Positions 35,393 through 42,412 of a DNA stretch of 44,921 nucleotides are shown here, piece after piece. Under the pieces are notes generated by a model. The model had not been told where the DNA came from, ran no database searches, and saw nothing but the letters and a program-made list of their open reading frames with translations. The stretch lies in the NCBI GenBank assembly GCA_009841255.1, contig VXMD01000016.1:1-44921 (forward strand). The letters run 5' to 3'. How positions within the stretch are numbered: the stretch's first letter is position 1; every line of letters begins with the position of its first letter. The stretch is from Candidatus Poribacteria bacterium. Its GTDB lineage: Bacteria > Poribacteria > WGA-4E > WGA-3G. The translations under genes and the position numbers were made by a program.

Positions 35393-36182
35393 GATTAAGT
35401 TCCTTTTGATATATAGACAAACGCTCATTGGCAATATCACAATAATTAGGATTTATCTCACTACCGAGAAAGTTTCTACTATTTGATTCTGCCATTAAAG
35501 CAACTGTTCCGCTTCCCATAAACGGGTCATAGACTAAATCCCCCGGATTGCTCCAAGAAAGAATGTGATCCTGTGCCAACTTTTCAGGAAATATAGCAGG
35601 GTGTTCGTGAGCGATTTTATTTGACGCTGAATGCCCTTTGCCGATCTTATACTCCCATACATTTGTTCTTCTGCCATATTTCTCATAACCACCCCGACTC
35701 ATTTTCTGTAACGATCCATCCTTTAATCGTTTCGTACCATTATCTCCTTTCCTTGCTTCCTTATTCTCCCGGTCTTTGATAAGATTGATAGTCTTTGGTT
35801 GTCCCTTAGAAAAGACAAACATATACTCAAAAGACTGCCAGTAGGACTTGTTATTACCACAAGCCCCTCTTGGCGGTTTCAAATAAATCATTGTATCAAA
35901 GAGATTGAAACCGACTTCTTTAAAATGAAGTGCCTGTCGAAATGAAGTCCCCGACTCATTGCCTTTGACGGTTTCATCGGCAATAACCCATACAACAACG
36001 CCTCCGTCAGCAATAACACGATACAATTCAACGGCTATTTGCTCAAAACCTTGCAGGCTATATCCCTCATATTCACGCATTTTATCATAAGGAGGCGAAG
36101 TTACAACAAGATCAACGAAACCATCAGCCATTCGCTTCATTGTATCAAGACAATCCTCATTCCTTATCATGTTTAACTTCAT
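35373..36182 (-). CDS. DNA (N4-cytosine or N6-adenine) methyltransferase, transposon passenger
   Basis: 269 residues. Catalytic motif IV TSPPYD at 28-33 precedes the S-adenosylmethionine-binding motif I DPFMGSGT at 219-226: the beta-class order. The region between (~95-200: YLKPPRGACGNNKSYWQSFEYMFVFSKG) holds the typical motifs and a variable part that probably recognises the target. The following strand NFLGSEINPNYCDIANERL is motif II-like. AGGAGGAG lies 5 nt before the ATG. It overlaps transposase (26 nt) and HNH gene. It would protect sites that the neighbouring nuclease might cut, or modify transposon/host DNA. Confidence 0.9.
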   Translation of the reverse strand: MKLNMIRNEDCLDTMKRMADGFVDLVVTSPPYDKMREYEGYSLQGFEQIAVELYRVIADGGVVVWVIADETVKGNESGTSFRQALHFKEVGFNLFDTMIYLKPPRGACGNNKSYWQSFEYMFVFSKGQPKTINLIKDRENKEARKGDNGTKRLKDGSLQKMSRGGYEKYGRRTNVWEYKIGKGHSASNKIAHEHPAIFPEKLAQDHILSWSNPGDLVYDPFMGSGTVALMAESNSRNFLGSEINPNYCDIANERLSIYQKELNLEEEVL

Positions 36183-37083
36183 GGGTACTCCTCCTTTGTG
36201 GGAATTTCATACTGTCATTGACAAACTTCGTCCAAATAGAGTCAAGATTTCGGTAGTTGTACACATAGCACCGTTCCGCCACATAGAGGGGCGTATAGCC
36301 CGTTTGATAGTGGTGGTGTGAGCCGTACCACGCCCGTTTCAAAAGACTCCAGAAACCCTCAATCGTGTTCGTGTGCTTATCGCCTTCAGCAAACTGGACT
36401 TGGTGATTGATAACCGAATGCTTTAACTCCCGACCGATCTGGCTGTACAATCGGCTTTCGTCGGTCATGAGTTCCGAGTCCTTTAGGTTCACCACAGATC
36501 GAATAAACTCAAGGATCGTCCGTCCCGTCAGTTCCGTAGCGAGTTGAGCAACAACCTTACCACCACGCTGGACTGCTCCGATAATAGCGTCCTTTGAAGT
36601 ACCACTGCCCCGCGGTGAAGGTTCAAAGTCCTCTCGTTTGTTAGGTTTTCGAGGCTTACCGCCTATGTATGCTTCGTCTGCTTCTATGATACCGTGTAGC
36701 AATGCTCCGCCCTTCTTTGCCATCTCTGCCCGGATACGTGTCTGCATGTACCACGCGGTCTTCTGGTTGAGGTCAAGATCACGTGCCAATTGGTGACTGG
36801 AGAGCGACTTCTTTGCGTTCCCGATTAGCACAATCGCAAGAAACCACTTCTGAAGGTCGATTTTTGTGCCGTGAAACACTGTTCCACAGGTAACCTTGAA
36901 CGTAGCATTGCAATCATGGCAGTTATAGCGTCCGATTCGTCCAGTTTCGCACTCTTTACGTCTTTGGACACCCAAACTACCACAATGCGGACAGTGGGGT
37001 GTTCCCCGCCATCTGAGGCGTTCCAAATAGGATATACAAGATTCTTGGTCGGGAAAGCGTTCCATAACTTCTATGAGGTTCAT
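36157..37083 (-). CDS. IS1595-family transposase
   Basis: 308 residues from ATG 37083, preferred over the upstream TTG (37167) because AGGGAG lies ~9 nt upstream. N-terminal zinc ribbon: C31, C34 (CPHCG) and C55, C58 (YNCHDC). The ISXO2-like DDE domain has D136 in IIEADEAYIGGK, D208 in LMTDES, and E242 in HTNTIEGFWSLLKRAWYG, the family's conserved block. Length is usual. A 9-bp palindrome AATAGGGGG/CCCCCTATT (37185-37209) lies in the region upstream of the start, and a promoter-like pair is at 37220-37248. No frameshift or stop is seen, so it should be active. Confidence 0.92.
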   Translation of the reverse strand: MNLIEVMERFPDQESCISYLERLRWRGTPHCPHCGSLGVQRRKECETGRIGRYNCHDCNATFKVTCGTVFHGTKIDLQKWFLAIVLIGNAKKSLSSHQLARDLDLNQKTAWYMQTRIRAEMAKKGGALLHGIIEADEAYIGGKPRKPNKREDFEPSPRGSGTSKDAIIGAVQRGGKVVAQLATELTGRTILEFIRSVVNLKDSELMTDESRLYSQIGRELKHSVINHQVQFAEGDKHTNTIEGFWSLLKRAWYGSHHHYQTGYTPLYVAERCYVYNYRNLDSIWTKFVNDSMKFPQRRSTHEVKHDKE

Positions 37084-37219
37084 CAGAATATGCTCCCTTT
37101 CATTTAGAGGGTTGCATTTTCTGGTGTTTTTTGTTACAATAGAGATAAGGTGAACATAGAAAAGCAACCCGCTTTTTTAGTTCAAATAGGGGGCTGACAA
37201 CCCCCTATTCACTACCAAT

Positions 37220-37248
37220 ATTGTATCATATTTTCTGAATAAACACAA
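37220..37248 (-). promoter_or_regulatory. Possible transposase promoter
   Basis: On the - strand TTGTGT (37248-37243), 17-bp spacer, TACAAT (37225-37220). It lies between the microprotein and the transposase start and would give the transposase operon its own promoter besides the leader promoter. Confidence 0.4.
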
Positions 37249-37288
37249 GCACAAAGTCAATAAAATCAAGGGTTCATGGCACTTTTAG

Positions 37289-37321
37289 ATATACGGGAAA
37301 GTAGTCGACTCTCCCGTATAT
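37289..37321 (-). terminator. Strong hairpin after the microprotein gene
   Basis: ATATACGGGA pairs perfectly with TCCCGTATAT (10 bp, 13-nt loop). There is no T-run, so it may pause or protect RNA, or separate the microprotein from the transposase rather than act as a simple terminator. Confidence 0.45.
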
Positions 37322-37331
37322 TCGTCCGGTG

Positions 37332-37445
37332 TTACCGTAGTCTACGGACAACACGTACAGAACGCCTCACAGTAACGGTTCGGCGAACAGTACGAACGAC
37401 CGCTCTACGTGCAACTGCTCTACGAGCAACACGGATTCGTGCCAT
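37332..37445 (-). CDS. Arg/Val-rich 37-residue microprotein
   Basis: MARIRVARRAVARRAVVRTV followed by RRTVTVRRSVRVVRRLR and TAA. 15 of 37 residues are Arg and 10 are Val, in a regular (R)R-x-V pattern. A near-perfect Shine-Dalgarno GAGGTGAT lies 4 nt before the ATG, which is strong support for translation. It is the first gene after the structured leader and precedes the transposase. Arg-rich short proteins often bind RNA or DNA, so it may bind the leader, the element ends or the transposase complex. The + strand ORF across the same DNA is its antisense shadow. No family is recognised. Confidence 0.7.
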   Translation of the reverse strand: MARIRVARRAVARRAVVRTVRRTVTVRRSVRVVRRLR

Positions 37446-37700
37446 GCTTATCACCTCACTTTGTTTGGCAAAATTAGTGCATAGCATACGTAACGGCGTG
37501 TGCTATGCACAACCAATACATCATTTATGATTACAAAAGGAAGTTGGGACTTCCTGTAAATCATGTACCTGTATCACTTGAAAGCGTCCCCGTAGGGGAT
37601 AACCCCCACGGGTCTGCGGGTGATTTACAGGTATAGTTCGGGTATAGTGTCGGGGATCAGTCGACGACCCAGGATAGCCTTTGGAGTTAGGTTACCCTTT
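37446..37700 (-). ncRNA. Structured leader RNA, copy A
   Basis: The segment between a consensus promoter and the microprotein Shine-Dalgarno sequence. Helices, in + strand coordinates: 37640-37643/37667-37670 with inner 37649-37652/37662-37665; 37589-37598/37603-37612 (C/G-rich, nearly invariant); long helix 37566-37577/37620-37633; mutually exclusive helix 37554-37563/37621-37630 (10 bp perfect); 37539-37543/37550-37554; and a 13-bp hairpin 37477-37489/37498-37510 just upstream of the ribosome site. The same set exists in copy B with compensatory changes. Two helices compete for one strand, as in riboswitches. The ligand, if any, is unknown. Confidence 0.7.
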
Positions 37701-37706
37701 CAATAT

Positions 37707-37735
37707 AGTATACAGTATCTTGCCTACAAAGTCAA
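37707..37735 (-). promoter_or_regulatory. Sigma70 promoter of the transposon leader (copy A)
   Basis: On the - strand TTGACT (37735-37730), 17-bp spacer, TATACT (37712-37707). It lies just inside the right terminal repeat and points inward. The equivalent promoter is conserved in copy B. Confidence 0.8.
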
Positions 37736-37774
37736 GTGAAAACGACTTTTCCAAGTCCAAAACTACTTATTGCG

Positions 37775-37852
37775 TTTTGTAAGTTTTGCAGCCTTTGGAT
37801 ATAGTCTTGTAGCGTGTGGATCATCGTTTTTTCTTGAAACTCTCTTAGGCAC
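37775..37852 (-). pseudogene. 5' part of the split HNH gene
   Basis: Starts with GTG at 37852, with AGGGA 8 nt upstream and only 12 nt after the ParB-like stop. It encodes VPKRVSRKNDDPHATRLYPK then AAKLTK before the transposon, and continues in the same frame at 34961 (see 34605-34969). 78 nt here (including the target duplication) plus 357 nt there give 145 codons, an exact multiple of three. Confidence 0.8.
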
Positions 37853-37864
37853 ACAATTTCCCTG

Positions 37865-38422
37865 TCATGAAGTCAACTGTGCCCACGGATAGAGATGGCT
37901 CCAATCTTTGCTGAAAATGACACGAACGGGTTGATACGTTTCCTCAGACAACCGCAGAAAAACGGCATACACCAACGCTCGATGATTCCCATCTTCAAGG
38001 TAAAACTGGATTTTCGGGGAATGTGCGGGTTTCTCATAGGCAGCCAGCGGTCTCACCAACAATTCTCCCATCAAGCGCGGATCGAACCTTGCACTGATAA
38101 GAAAGCATCCTTCAAACCACGATTCGTCCTCGGAGAGATGCTTAAAGACTTGGATGGGACTCTCGTGCGGATATACCTTCAGAATCCTGTCTACGACTTC
38201 CTTAAGCGTGCGCGACTTACCTTTAGGCATTAAGAGGTCTACCAGCTTCTGATTGTTTGCCCACACGTTGTCATTCGCTTCCATAAAAACGAGGTCGTCA
38301 AAGTCTGCCTCACGCAGCGTGAAGGTTTTGTATTCGACACGCTCTATCTGCTGTCGAGTTGCTTCGTATTCAGAAGGAGATGCCGATAACTGATGTGCAT
38401 CGGCTAACAAGAGTTCTTTCAC
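37865..38422 (-). CDS. ParB/sulfiredoxin-like domain protein
   Basis: 185 residues starting with GTG 38422 (GGAGG 4 nt upstream; the start overlaps a preceding TGA). It contains FYLEDGNHRALVYAVFLRL (around residues 140-158), the DGNHRA motif of ParB/Srx-like nuclease-fold proteins, preceded by a helical region with VFMEANDNVWANNQKLVDLLM. It may bind nucleotides or DNA, or have ATPase/nuclease-type activity; which one cannot be told. It is in an operon with the split HNH gene downstream. Confidence 0.6.
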   Translation of the reverse strand: MKELLLADAHQLSASPSEYEATRQQIERVEYKTFTLREADFDDLVFMEANDNVWANNQKLVDLLMPKGKSRTLKEVVDRILKVYPHESPIQVFKHLSEDESWFEGCFLISARFDPRLMGELLVRPLAAYEKPAHSPKIQFYLEDGNHRALVYAVFLRLSEETYQPVRVIFSKDWSHLYPWAQLTS

Positions 38423-38446
38423 GTTGCCTCCGAGTGCTGTTGATAA

Positions 38447-38642
38447 TTATGCTGACAGATATTCAGCAAATTTCGCGTCAATCTAGTTCCACGGAACCAC
38501 CTCATTAAAAACAGCGAGGCCCCATAGGTCGTCCGCGTTAATCCAATATTGATAGAATTCATCCAGAATTAGTGGATCATCGCCTTCAAAGAGAGACAGT
38601 TTTGAACGCTCATGAGTGCCAGGTTATGTACTGCCATCGGAA
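38447..38642 (-). pseudogene. Gene remnant truncated by the IS3 element
   Basis: On the - strand one frame reads SKLSLFEGDDPLILDEFYQY, WINADDLWGLAVFNEVVPWN, TAG, then IDAKFAEYLSA and TAA. The last part resembles the end of the TIR-like protein (IDAKIAECLSG), so this may be the C-terminal remnant of a related gene with an internal stop and a shifted upstream part. It ends at the IS3 boundary. Weak but looks protein-like. Confidence 0.35.
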
Positions 38643-38705
38643 ATTAGGGCCACCCCCTAAACCAAGATTGTGCTACAATACAATCTCAATTGAAAGGAGT
38701 CTCCG

Positions 38706-38996
38706 ATGGCGAAACGAAAACGAAGAACCTTCACCGCCGAGTTTAAAACCGAAGTTGTTCTTGAGGCACTGACAGGCGAAAGTTCCCAAGCGGAAGTGTG
38801 TCGGCACCACAACCTCAGCGAAGACCAACTCTCAAAATGGAAGCAGCACTTCCTTGAAAATGCTGTCTCTGTATTTAGCGCAACGGATCAGCAATCGAGC
38901 AAGGATGCTGAGCGTATCGCTCACCTTGAACGCCTCGTTGGAAGAATGGCGGTGGCAATGGATATCCAAAAAAAAGCATTGACTTTCTTGGATTGA
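38706..38996 (+). CDS. IS3-family transposase OrfA
   Basis: 96 residues, HTH_Tnp_1 type: RRTFTAEFKTEVVLEALTGE, QAEVCRHHNLSEDQLSKWKQHF as helix-turn-helix, then a leucine-zipper-like AERIAHLERLVGRMAVAMDIQ. A run of eight A then G (38968-38976) is a slippery site; a -1 shift there fuses OrfA to OrfB (..KKSIDFLGLTPSQQ). AAAGGAG precedes the ATG. Confidence 0.92.
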   Translation: MAKRKRRTFTAEFKTEVVLEALTGESSQAEVCRHHNLSEDQLSKWKQHFLENAVSVFSATDQQSSKDAERIAHLERLVGRMAVAMDIQKKALTFLD

Positions 38997-39832
38997 CACC
39001 GTCTCAACAGCGACGCATCGTTGAGAAGTTGCGGACGAACTATTCGGTGCGACAGATCTGTGAGGTGCTGGATTTCAACCGCAACCTGCTCTACTATCAT
39101 CCGAAGAGCGACCCTTCTGAAGCGGAGCTTCGAGAGAAGATAGAGACGTTAGCACTGCGATATCCCACATACGGGTATCGACGTATCACGCAATTGCTGG
39201 TCAACGAGGGATATCCCGTTGGGTATAGACGCGTCTGCCGCTTGATGAAAGCGGCGAACCTCTCGGTCTCGGTGAAACGCGTCTGTCGAACCACGAACTC
39301 CCTCGAAAGGCAGGGCCCGTGGGTCAACCGACTCGAAGGTCTTGACATCTGCAGATGCGATCAGGTCTGGGTCGGCGATATCACCTACGTCCGCCTCAAA
39401 GGACGCTTCATCTATGTCGCACTGCTCATGGATGTCTTCACGCGTATGATAAGAGCGTGGCAGCTGAGTCCGCACTTGACGCAATCTCTGACCTTGCAAC
39501 CCTTAGAGCAAGCGTTAGAGCAGAGCGTTTGTGAGATCCATCATTCCGATCAAGGCGTTCAGTATCTCTCAAGTGCTTATCTCTCGACACTCACGCGTCA
39601 TGGTATTACGATTTCGGTAGCACACCGCGGACGCCCTTGGGAGAACGGGTATGCTGAAAGACTTATCCGAACCCTCAAGGAGGAAGAAGTCTACCTCAAT
39701 GACTATGAAAACATCGATGAGGCGAGAGAACATATCGATCATTTTATCAGACGGGTGTATCATCAAAAACGCCCTCACTCAGCGTTAGGGTATCTGACAC
39801 CTGCCGAATTTCAGAGACAAAACTTGTCTTAA
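38993..39832 (+). CDS. IS3-family transposase OrfB (DDE integrase domain)
   Basis: 279 residues, -1 frame relative to OrfA and overlapping its stop. HTH_21-like start (REKIETLALRYPTYGYRRIT), then the rve catalytic core with D129 (WVGDITYV), D186 (HHSDQGVQY) and E222 (NGYAERLIRTLKEE); the last two are 36 apart, the exact D-35-E of IS3. Probably made as an OrfAB fusion by frameshifting at the A8G run. It looks intact. Confidence 0.93.
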   Translation: MTPSQQRRIVEKLRTNYSVRQICEVLDFNRNLLYYHPKSDPSEAELREKIETLALRYPTYGYRRITQLLVNEGYPVGYRRVCRLMKAANLSVSVKRVCRTTNSLERQGPWVNRLEGLDICRCDQVWVGDITYVRLKGRFIYVALLMDVFTRMIRAWQLSPHLTQSLTLQPLEQALEQSVCEIHHSDQGVQYLSSAYLSTLTRHGITISVAHRGRPWENGYAERLIRTLKEEEVYLNDYENIDEAREHIDHFIRRVYHQKRPHSALGYLTPAEFQRQNLS

Positions 39833-39871
39833 CTTTGCTAAATTCTGGCCCTAATAAGCGTTGGCACTTCA

Positions 39872-40426
39872 TTAATCCAACTTATCAACGCGATCCCGGA
39901 ACACGAAATCTAATGTTTCCAATGTTTTGCGTAAGAAGTAAAACTGCTCGTTTCGGTCACTAACATCCATCAGATCCGTTCCAAATCGGCTGATTCCAAC
40001 CCCGTTCCCTCTCCAATCTAATTCTTCGTTAAAATAAGCTTGTATGTCCTTCTTTTGCTTTTCTAATATATCAATATGTTTCGGCGATAGGACGCGAAGT
40101 CCAGCAGCAATCATACCAGATCCTACCAGTACATACAGCCAAATACCTGATTGGTTAGGCTTTCTAATCAGATAGCCAATATAAATTATTTCACCTACAA
40201 TATCCTGCCGGAAAAACTGAAGATGGCTCTTCTCCATAAACGCCTTAAAGTCTTCAGCATACTGCTTGCGCACATCAACATCAGATTTCTCTGTGGTCGC
40301 TTCTTTATTCCTTCCGAACAAACTCACAAATTCTCCTTTCGTAAAAGCAGGTTGTTTGAATCCACCTTTTTGTAAACTGGCAGTTCCTATCGCCATAAGA
40401 AATTTTCCCGCTTCAGTTTGTCTCAT
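39872..40426 (-). CDS. DUF4268-like protein of the defence-like operon
   Basis: 184 residues. The C-terminal ~70 residues (EKQKKDIQAYFNEELDWRGNGVG, then ISRFGTDLMDVSDRNEQFYFL, RKTLETLDFVFRDRV) resemble DUF4268, a domain found with restriction-type nucleases. The N-terminal half (KGGFKQPAFTKGEFVSLFGR, FFRQDIVGEIIYIGYLIRKP) has no recognisable fold. It is separated by 6 nt from the HTH/GIY-YIG gene and lies next to an IS3 insertion, but its reading frame is complete. Confidence 0.5.
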   Translation of the reverse strand: MRQTEAGKFLMAIGTASLQKGGFKQPAFTKGEFVSLFGRNKEATTEKSDVDVRKQYAEDFKAFMEKSHLQFFRQDIVGEIIYIGYLIRKPNQSGIWLYVLVGSGMIAAGLRVLSPKHIDILEKQKKDIQAYFNEELDWRGNGVGISRFGTDLMDVSDRNEQFYFLRKTLETLDFVFRDRVDKLD

Positions 40427-40432
40427 ATTGCA

Positions 40433-41020
40433 TCAACATGTTGTCTTACATTGATGCAGAATGGGTTTCGTTAAACGATGTTTAATCTCTTCATATATCG
40501 ACTTTACCTCGTCCGGAGAGGTGTAAAACCACTCCTGCCCTTTTAGACACAGAAGTTCCGCCTTATCCGGATCTATCCATCTGCCGTATAACTTCAGAAC
40601 ACCGTGTATAATTTTTTCCCACGCCTCATCATTGTCTATTGGAACAGGCAAGCACAAAGCAATCTTGGGCATTTCATCGTACTGCCACTCACCTTTTTGA
40701 CTTTTAACCCTATGCTCGACCGATTGATCTGTCTTACCAATTTTACATGGATAAGTATTACTTTGTTCCGATTCAGCGTCAGGATAATAGAATAGGTAGA
40801 TATGACCGATAGTAGGCACAAACTCAGACTCAGAAATTTCGAGTTCACTCGCTACCTTCTCGCGATGCTTCTTTGGAACAGACTCTTTTCCTGTTTCCCA
40901 AGAGGATATAGAGGTAGCATAACTTTCACTTTGTCCCAATTGCTCAGCGAATAATTTTTGACTCCATCCCTTTTTTTTTCGTGCTCTCTTTAAGTTTTCT
41001 CCGCATTTAATAATATCCAT
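40433..41020 (-). CDS. XRE helix-turn-helix fused to GIY-YIG-type (T5orf172-like) nuclease domain
   Basis: 195 residues. Residues ~6-65 are an HTH_3 domain (CGENLKRARKKKGWSQKLFAEQLG, SISSWETGKESVPKK, ASELEISESEF). Residues ~70-190 resemble the T5orf172/GIY-YIG fold: GHIYLFYYPD, CKIGKTDQSVEHRV, EKIIHGVLKLYGRW, then GQEWFYTSPDEV. It could cut DNA, or act as a regulator that senses its own target. It lies between the TIR-like and DUF4268-like genes on the same strand; the 81-bp gap upstream may hold its own promoter. Confidence 0.75.
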   Translation of the reverse strand: MDIIKCGENLKRARKKKGWSQKLFAEQLGQSESYATSISSWETGKESVPKKHREKVASELEISESEFVPTIGHIYLFYYPDAESEQSNTYPCKIGKTDQSVEHRVKSQKGEWQYDEMPKIALCLPVPIDNDEAWEKIIHGVLKLYGRWIDPDKAELLCLKGQEWFYTSPDEVKSIYEEIKHRLTKPILHQCKTTC

Positions 41021-41101
41021 TTAGTATTATTCCCTATTCATTTGCGAGGATCTATGCGCAAGTTGGGATTTTTCTACGCTTATACGAGAAACTAAAACGC
41101 C

Positions 41102-41491
41102 TTATCCCGACAGGCACTCAGCAATCTTCGCGTCAATCCGCTTCCATTTCCACCGGATCACATCTCCCGCACCGGCGACCTTACCCCCTGTAGAGTGCTT
41201 TGATCGAATCTGAAACATCGGCTTGTCGAGTTGTCCCGCAACCGTGACTTCTTTTTTAACGCCCGGAGCATTATGTGTATCTTGTCCCAGCACGACGATA
41301 ACGATGTCCGAAAGAGCAATCTGCTTGCGTGCTTTATTCAACCAGAGCGCATCGGGATGGTACTGCTCATTCAGAGAACAATCTACAATCTTATATTTCG
41401 AGTGGCACTTTGCCTGTGAGTAGAAGTTGCGGTGCAGTTCATTATCTCTACCAAACTCAAAACTCAAAAATACGCGAACCTTTTTCTTCAT
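41102..41491 (-). CDS. TIR-like domain protein (ThsB/DUF1863-like)
   Basis: 129 residues from ATG 41491, which follows the upstream TGA by 1 nt (TGACATG). The sequence fits the TIR-like fold of DUF1863/ThsB: RVFLSFEFGRDNELHRNFYSQA (first strand and helix), a middle W...ARKQIALSDIVIVVLGQDTHN strand, then PGVKKEVTVAGQLDKPMFQI, where the Glu matches the catalytic Glu of TIR NADases. Proteins of this type make NAD-derived signals in anti-phage systems such as Thoeris. No ThsA-like effector is visible here. Tightly coupled to the HhH gene. Confidence 0.7.
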   Translation of the reverse strand: MKKKVRVFLSFEFGRDNELHRNFYSQAKCHSKYKIVDCSLNEQYHPDALWLNKARKQIALSDIVIVVLGQDTHNAPGVKKEVTVAGQLDKPMFQIRSKHSTGGKVAGAGDVIRWKWKRIDAKIAECLSG

Positions 41492-41492
41492 G

Positions 41493-42044
41493 TCAGACCT
41501 TATTGTAGTTTCTGGCACTGTTGTCATACGAATAAAACCATAATGCCCTATCCAGTGTCCGCATTTCTACCCTGTTTCGGTTCGCAATATCCCGACAACA
41601 CTCAATATATTTCAGCCAGAGCCTGGGAGGATAATAGTCTCTTTGCGAATCCCCCACAGACCAAAGCGCGCGCCCACTGAGGATAGGATACTTTCCTTTG
41701 TCATAGAGGTGGAGAATTGCAGAAGCAGTTGTTTGTCCGATGCCGTGTAACTCTGTCAAAGTCATCAGTTTTTCCCAATCGTCTACGGACGTGAATGCCT
41801 GCCTGGTGCTTACTTCTATGGAAGCATCGGGGTTTTCCACGCTATCTACTGTGGCCCCTCCATATACGCTTAATACCCAATCAGCAACCTTATACAGTTC
41901 GTATTGGGTGAGATACCCCCGTTGCTGAATGTTGCACCGAAGTTCTATGACCTGATTTTCTCTCTCGCGGCCGTCCGGACGTTGGCATTCCGTGTAGCGG
42001 TTTGCCCAATAGTTGATTTTGGACTTACAAAAACGTAACTTCAT
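41493..42044 (-). CDS. Helix-hairpin-helix (OGG/glycosylase-fold) protein, possibly inactive
   Basis: 183 residues. The start at the second ATG (42044) is preferred because AAGGAG lies 7 nt before it. The HhH-GPD-like segment LTELHGIGQTTASAILHLY (around residues 105-123) is clear, followed by KGKYPILSGRALWSVG. In small glycosylase-fold relatives this position usually carries the catalytic Asp (PIxD.RAL); here it is Ser, so glycosylase activity is doubtful. First gene of the - strand operon with the TIR-like gene, downstream of the leader copy B. Confidence 0.6.
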   Translation of the reverse strand: MKLRFCKSKINYWANRYTECQRPDGRERENQVIELRCNIQQRGYLTQYELYKVADWVLSVYGGATVDSVENPDASIEVSTRQAFTSVDDWEKLMTLTELHGIGQTTASAILHLYDKGKYPILSGRALWSVGDSQRDYYPPRLWLKYIECCRDIANRNRVEMRTLDRALWFYSYDNSARNYNKV

Positions 42045-42176
42045 TTTCATACTCCTTGAGAACTTTTTATTAGATCGACTCGATGGATATCACTATCCCT
42101 TTATGATCGGAACACTTCGCAAGCAGAAGGCGATACACAGACATCCGATAAAAAATCGCAATAAGTAGTTACTTGG

Positions 42177-42406
42177 CAAAGATGAGTGCATAGCGTATAT
42201 AGCAGTATGCGTTATGCACTACTAAGCGTTTTTCCTCTTTTAAGGGGAAGTTTGTGCTTCCTGTAAATCTTACACCTATATCACTTGAAGGCGTTCCCGT
42301 AGGGGATAACCCCCACGGGTCAGCGGTGATTTACAGGTGTGAGTTTGGGTATAGTGTCAGAAGCTACCTGACGACCCAGGACAATAGATTGGGAAGATTG
42401 CCCTTT
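42177..42406 (-). ncRNA. Structured leader RNA, copy B
   Basis: Same helices as copy A: 42347-42350/42374-42377 with inner 42356-42360/42368-42372; C/G-rich hairpin 42296-42320; long helix 42272-42284/42326-42340; competing helix 42261-42269/42328-42336; 42246-42250/42257-42261; and hairpin 42186-42198/42207-42219. Compensatory differences from copy A occur at least at A-T to G-C and C-G to T-A in the last hairpin, T-A to C-G in the long helix, and G-C to A-T in the GTC(A)G hairpin. On the - strand it leads into the HhH/TIR operon starting at 42044. Confidence 0.7.
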
Positions 42407-42412
42407 GAATAT

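Larger units (their letters stand above)
34970..37774 (-). mobile_element. IS1595-type transposon with methyltransferase and HNH cargo
   Basis: 2805 bp bounded by perfect 24-bp inverted repeats (34970-34993, CGCAATAAGTAGTTTTGGAC.., and its complement at 37751-37774). The element is flanked by an exact 8-bp direct repeat TTTTGTAA (34962-34969 and 37775-37782), the duplication length typical of the IS1595 family. On the - strand it carries promoter, structured leader, Arg/Val microprotein, transposase, DNA methyltransferase and HNH nuclease, the last three overlapping and so translationally coupled. It appears intact and recently inserted, since ends and target duplication are perfect. Confidence 0.9.
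38643..39855 (+). mobile_element. IS3-family insertion sequence
   Basis: ~1213 bp with inverted ends ATTAGGGCCA (38643-38652) and TGGCCCTAAT (39846-39855); further inside, the ends match only loosely. I cannot see a clean target duplication. It carries orfA and orfB in the usual -1 arrangement and is inserted between the remnant at 38447 and the DUF4268-like gene. Confidence 0.85.

Noticed and set aside
37276..37530. 84-codon + strand ORF rich in Arg/Thr
   Set aside because: It is antisense to the Arg/Val microprotein, which has a far better ribosome site and ends at a hairpin; the repetitive pattern is a shadow.
37446..37774. Group I/II intron, IscB-type guide RNA or T-box at the transposon right end
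   Set aside because: I find no group I P7, group II domain V or T-box motif, and the HNH protein is far shorter than IscB; a conserved promoter instead points to a leader RNA.
40433..41491. Complete Thoeris system
   Set aside because: A ThsB-like TIR protein is present, but no SIR2- or other ThsA-type effector gene is found nearby.
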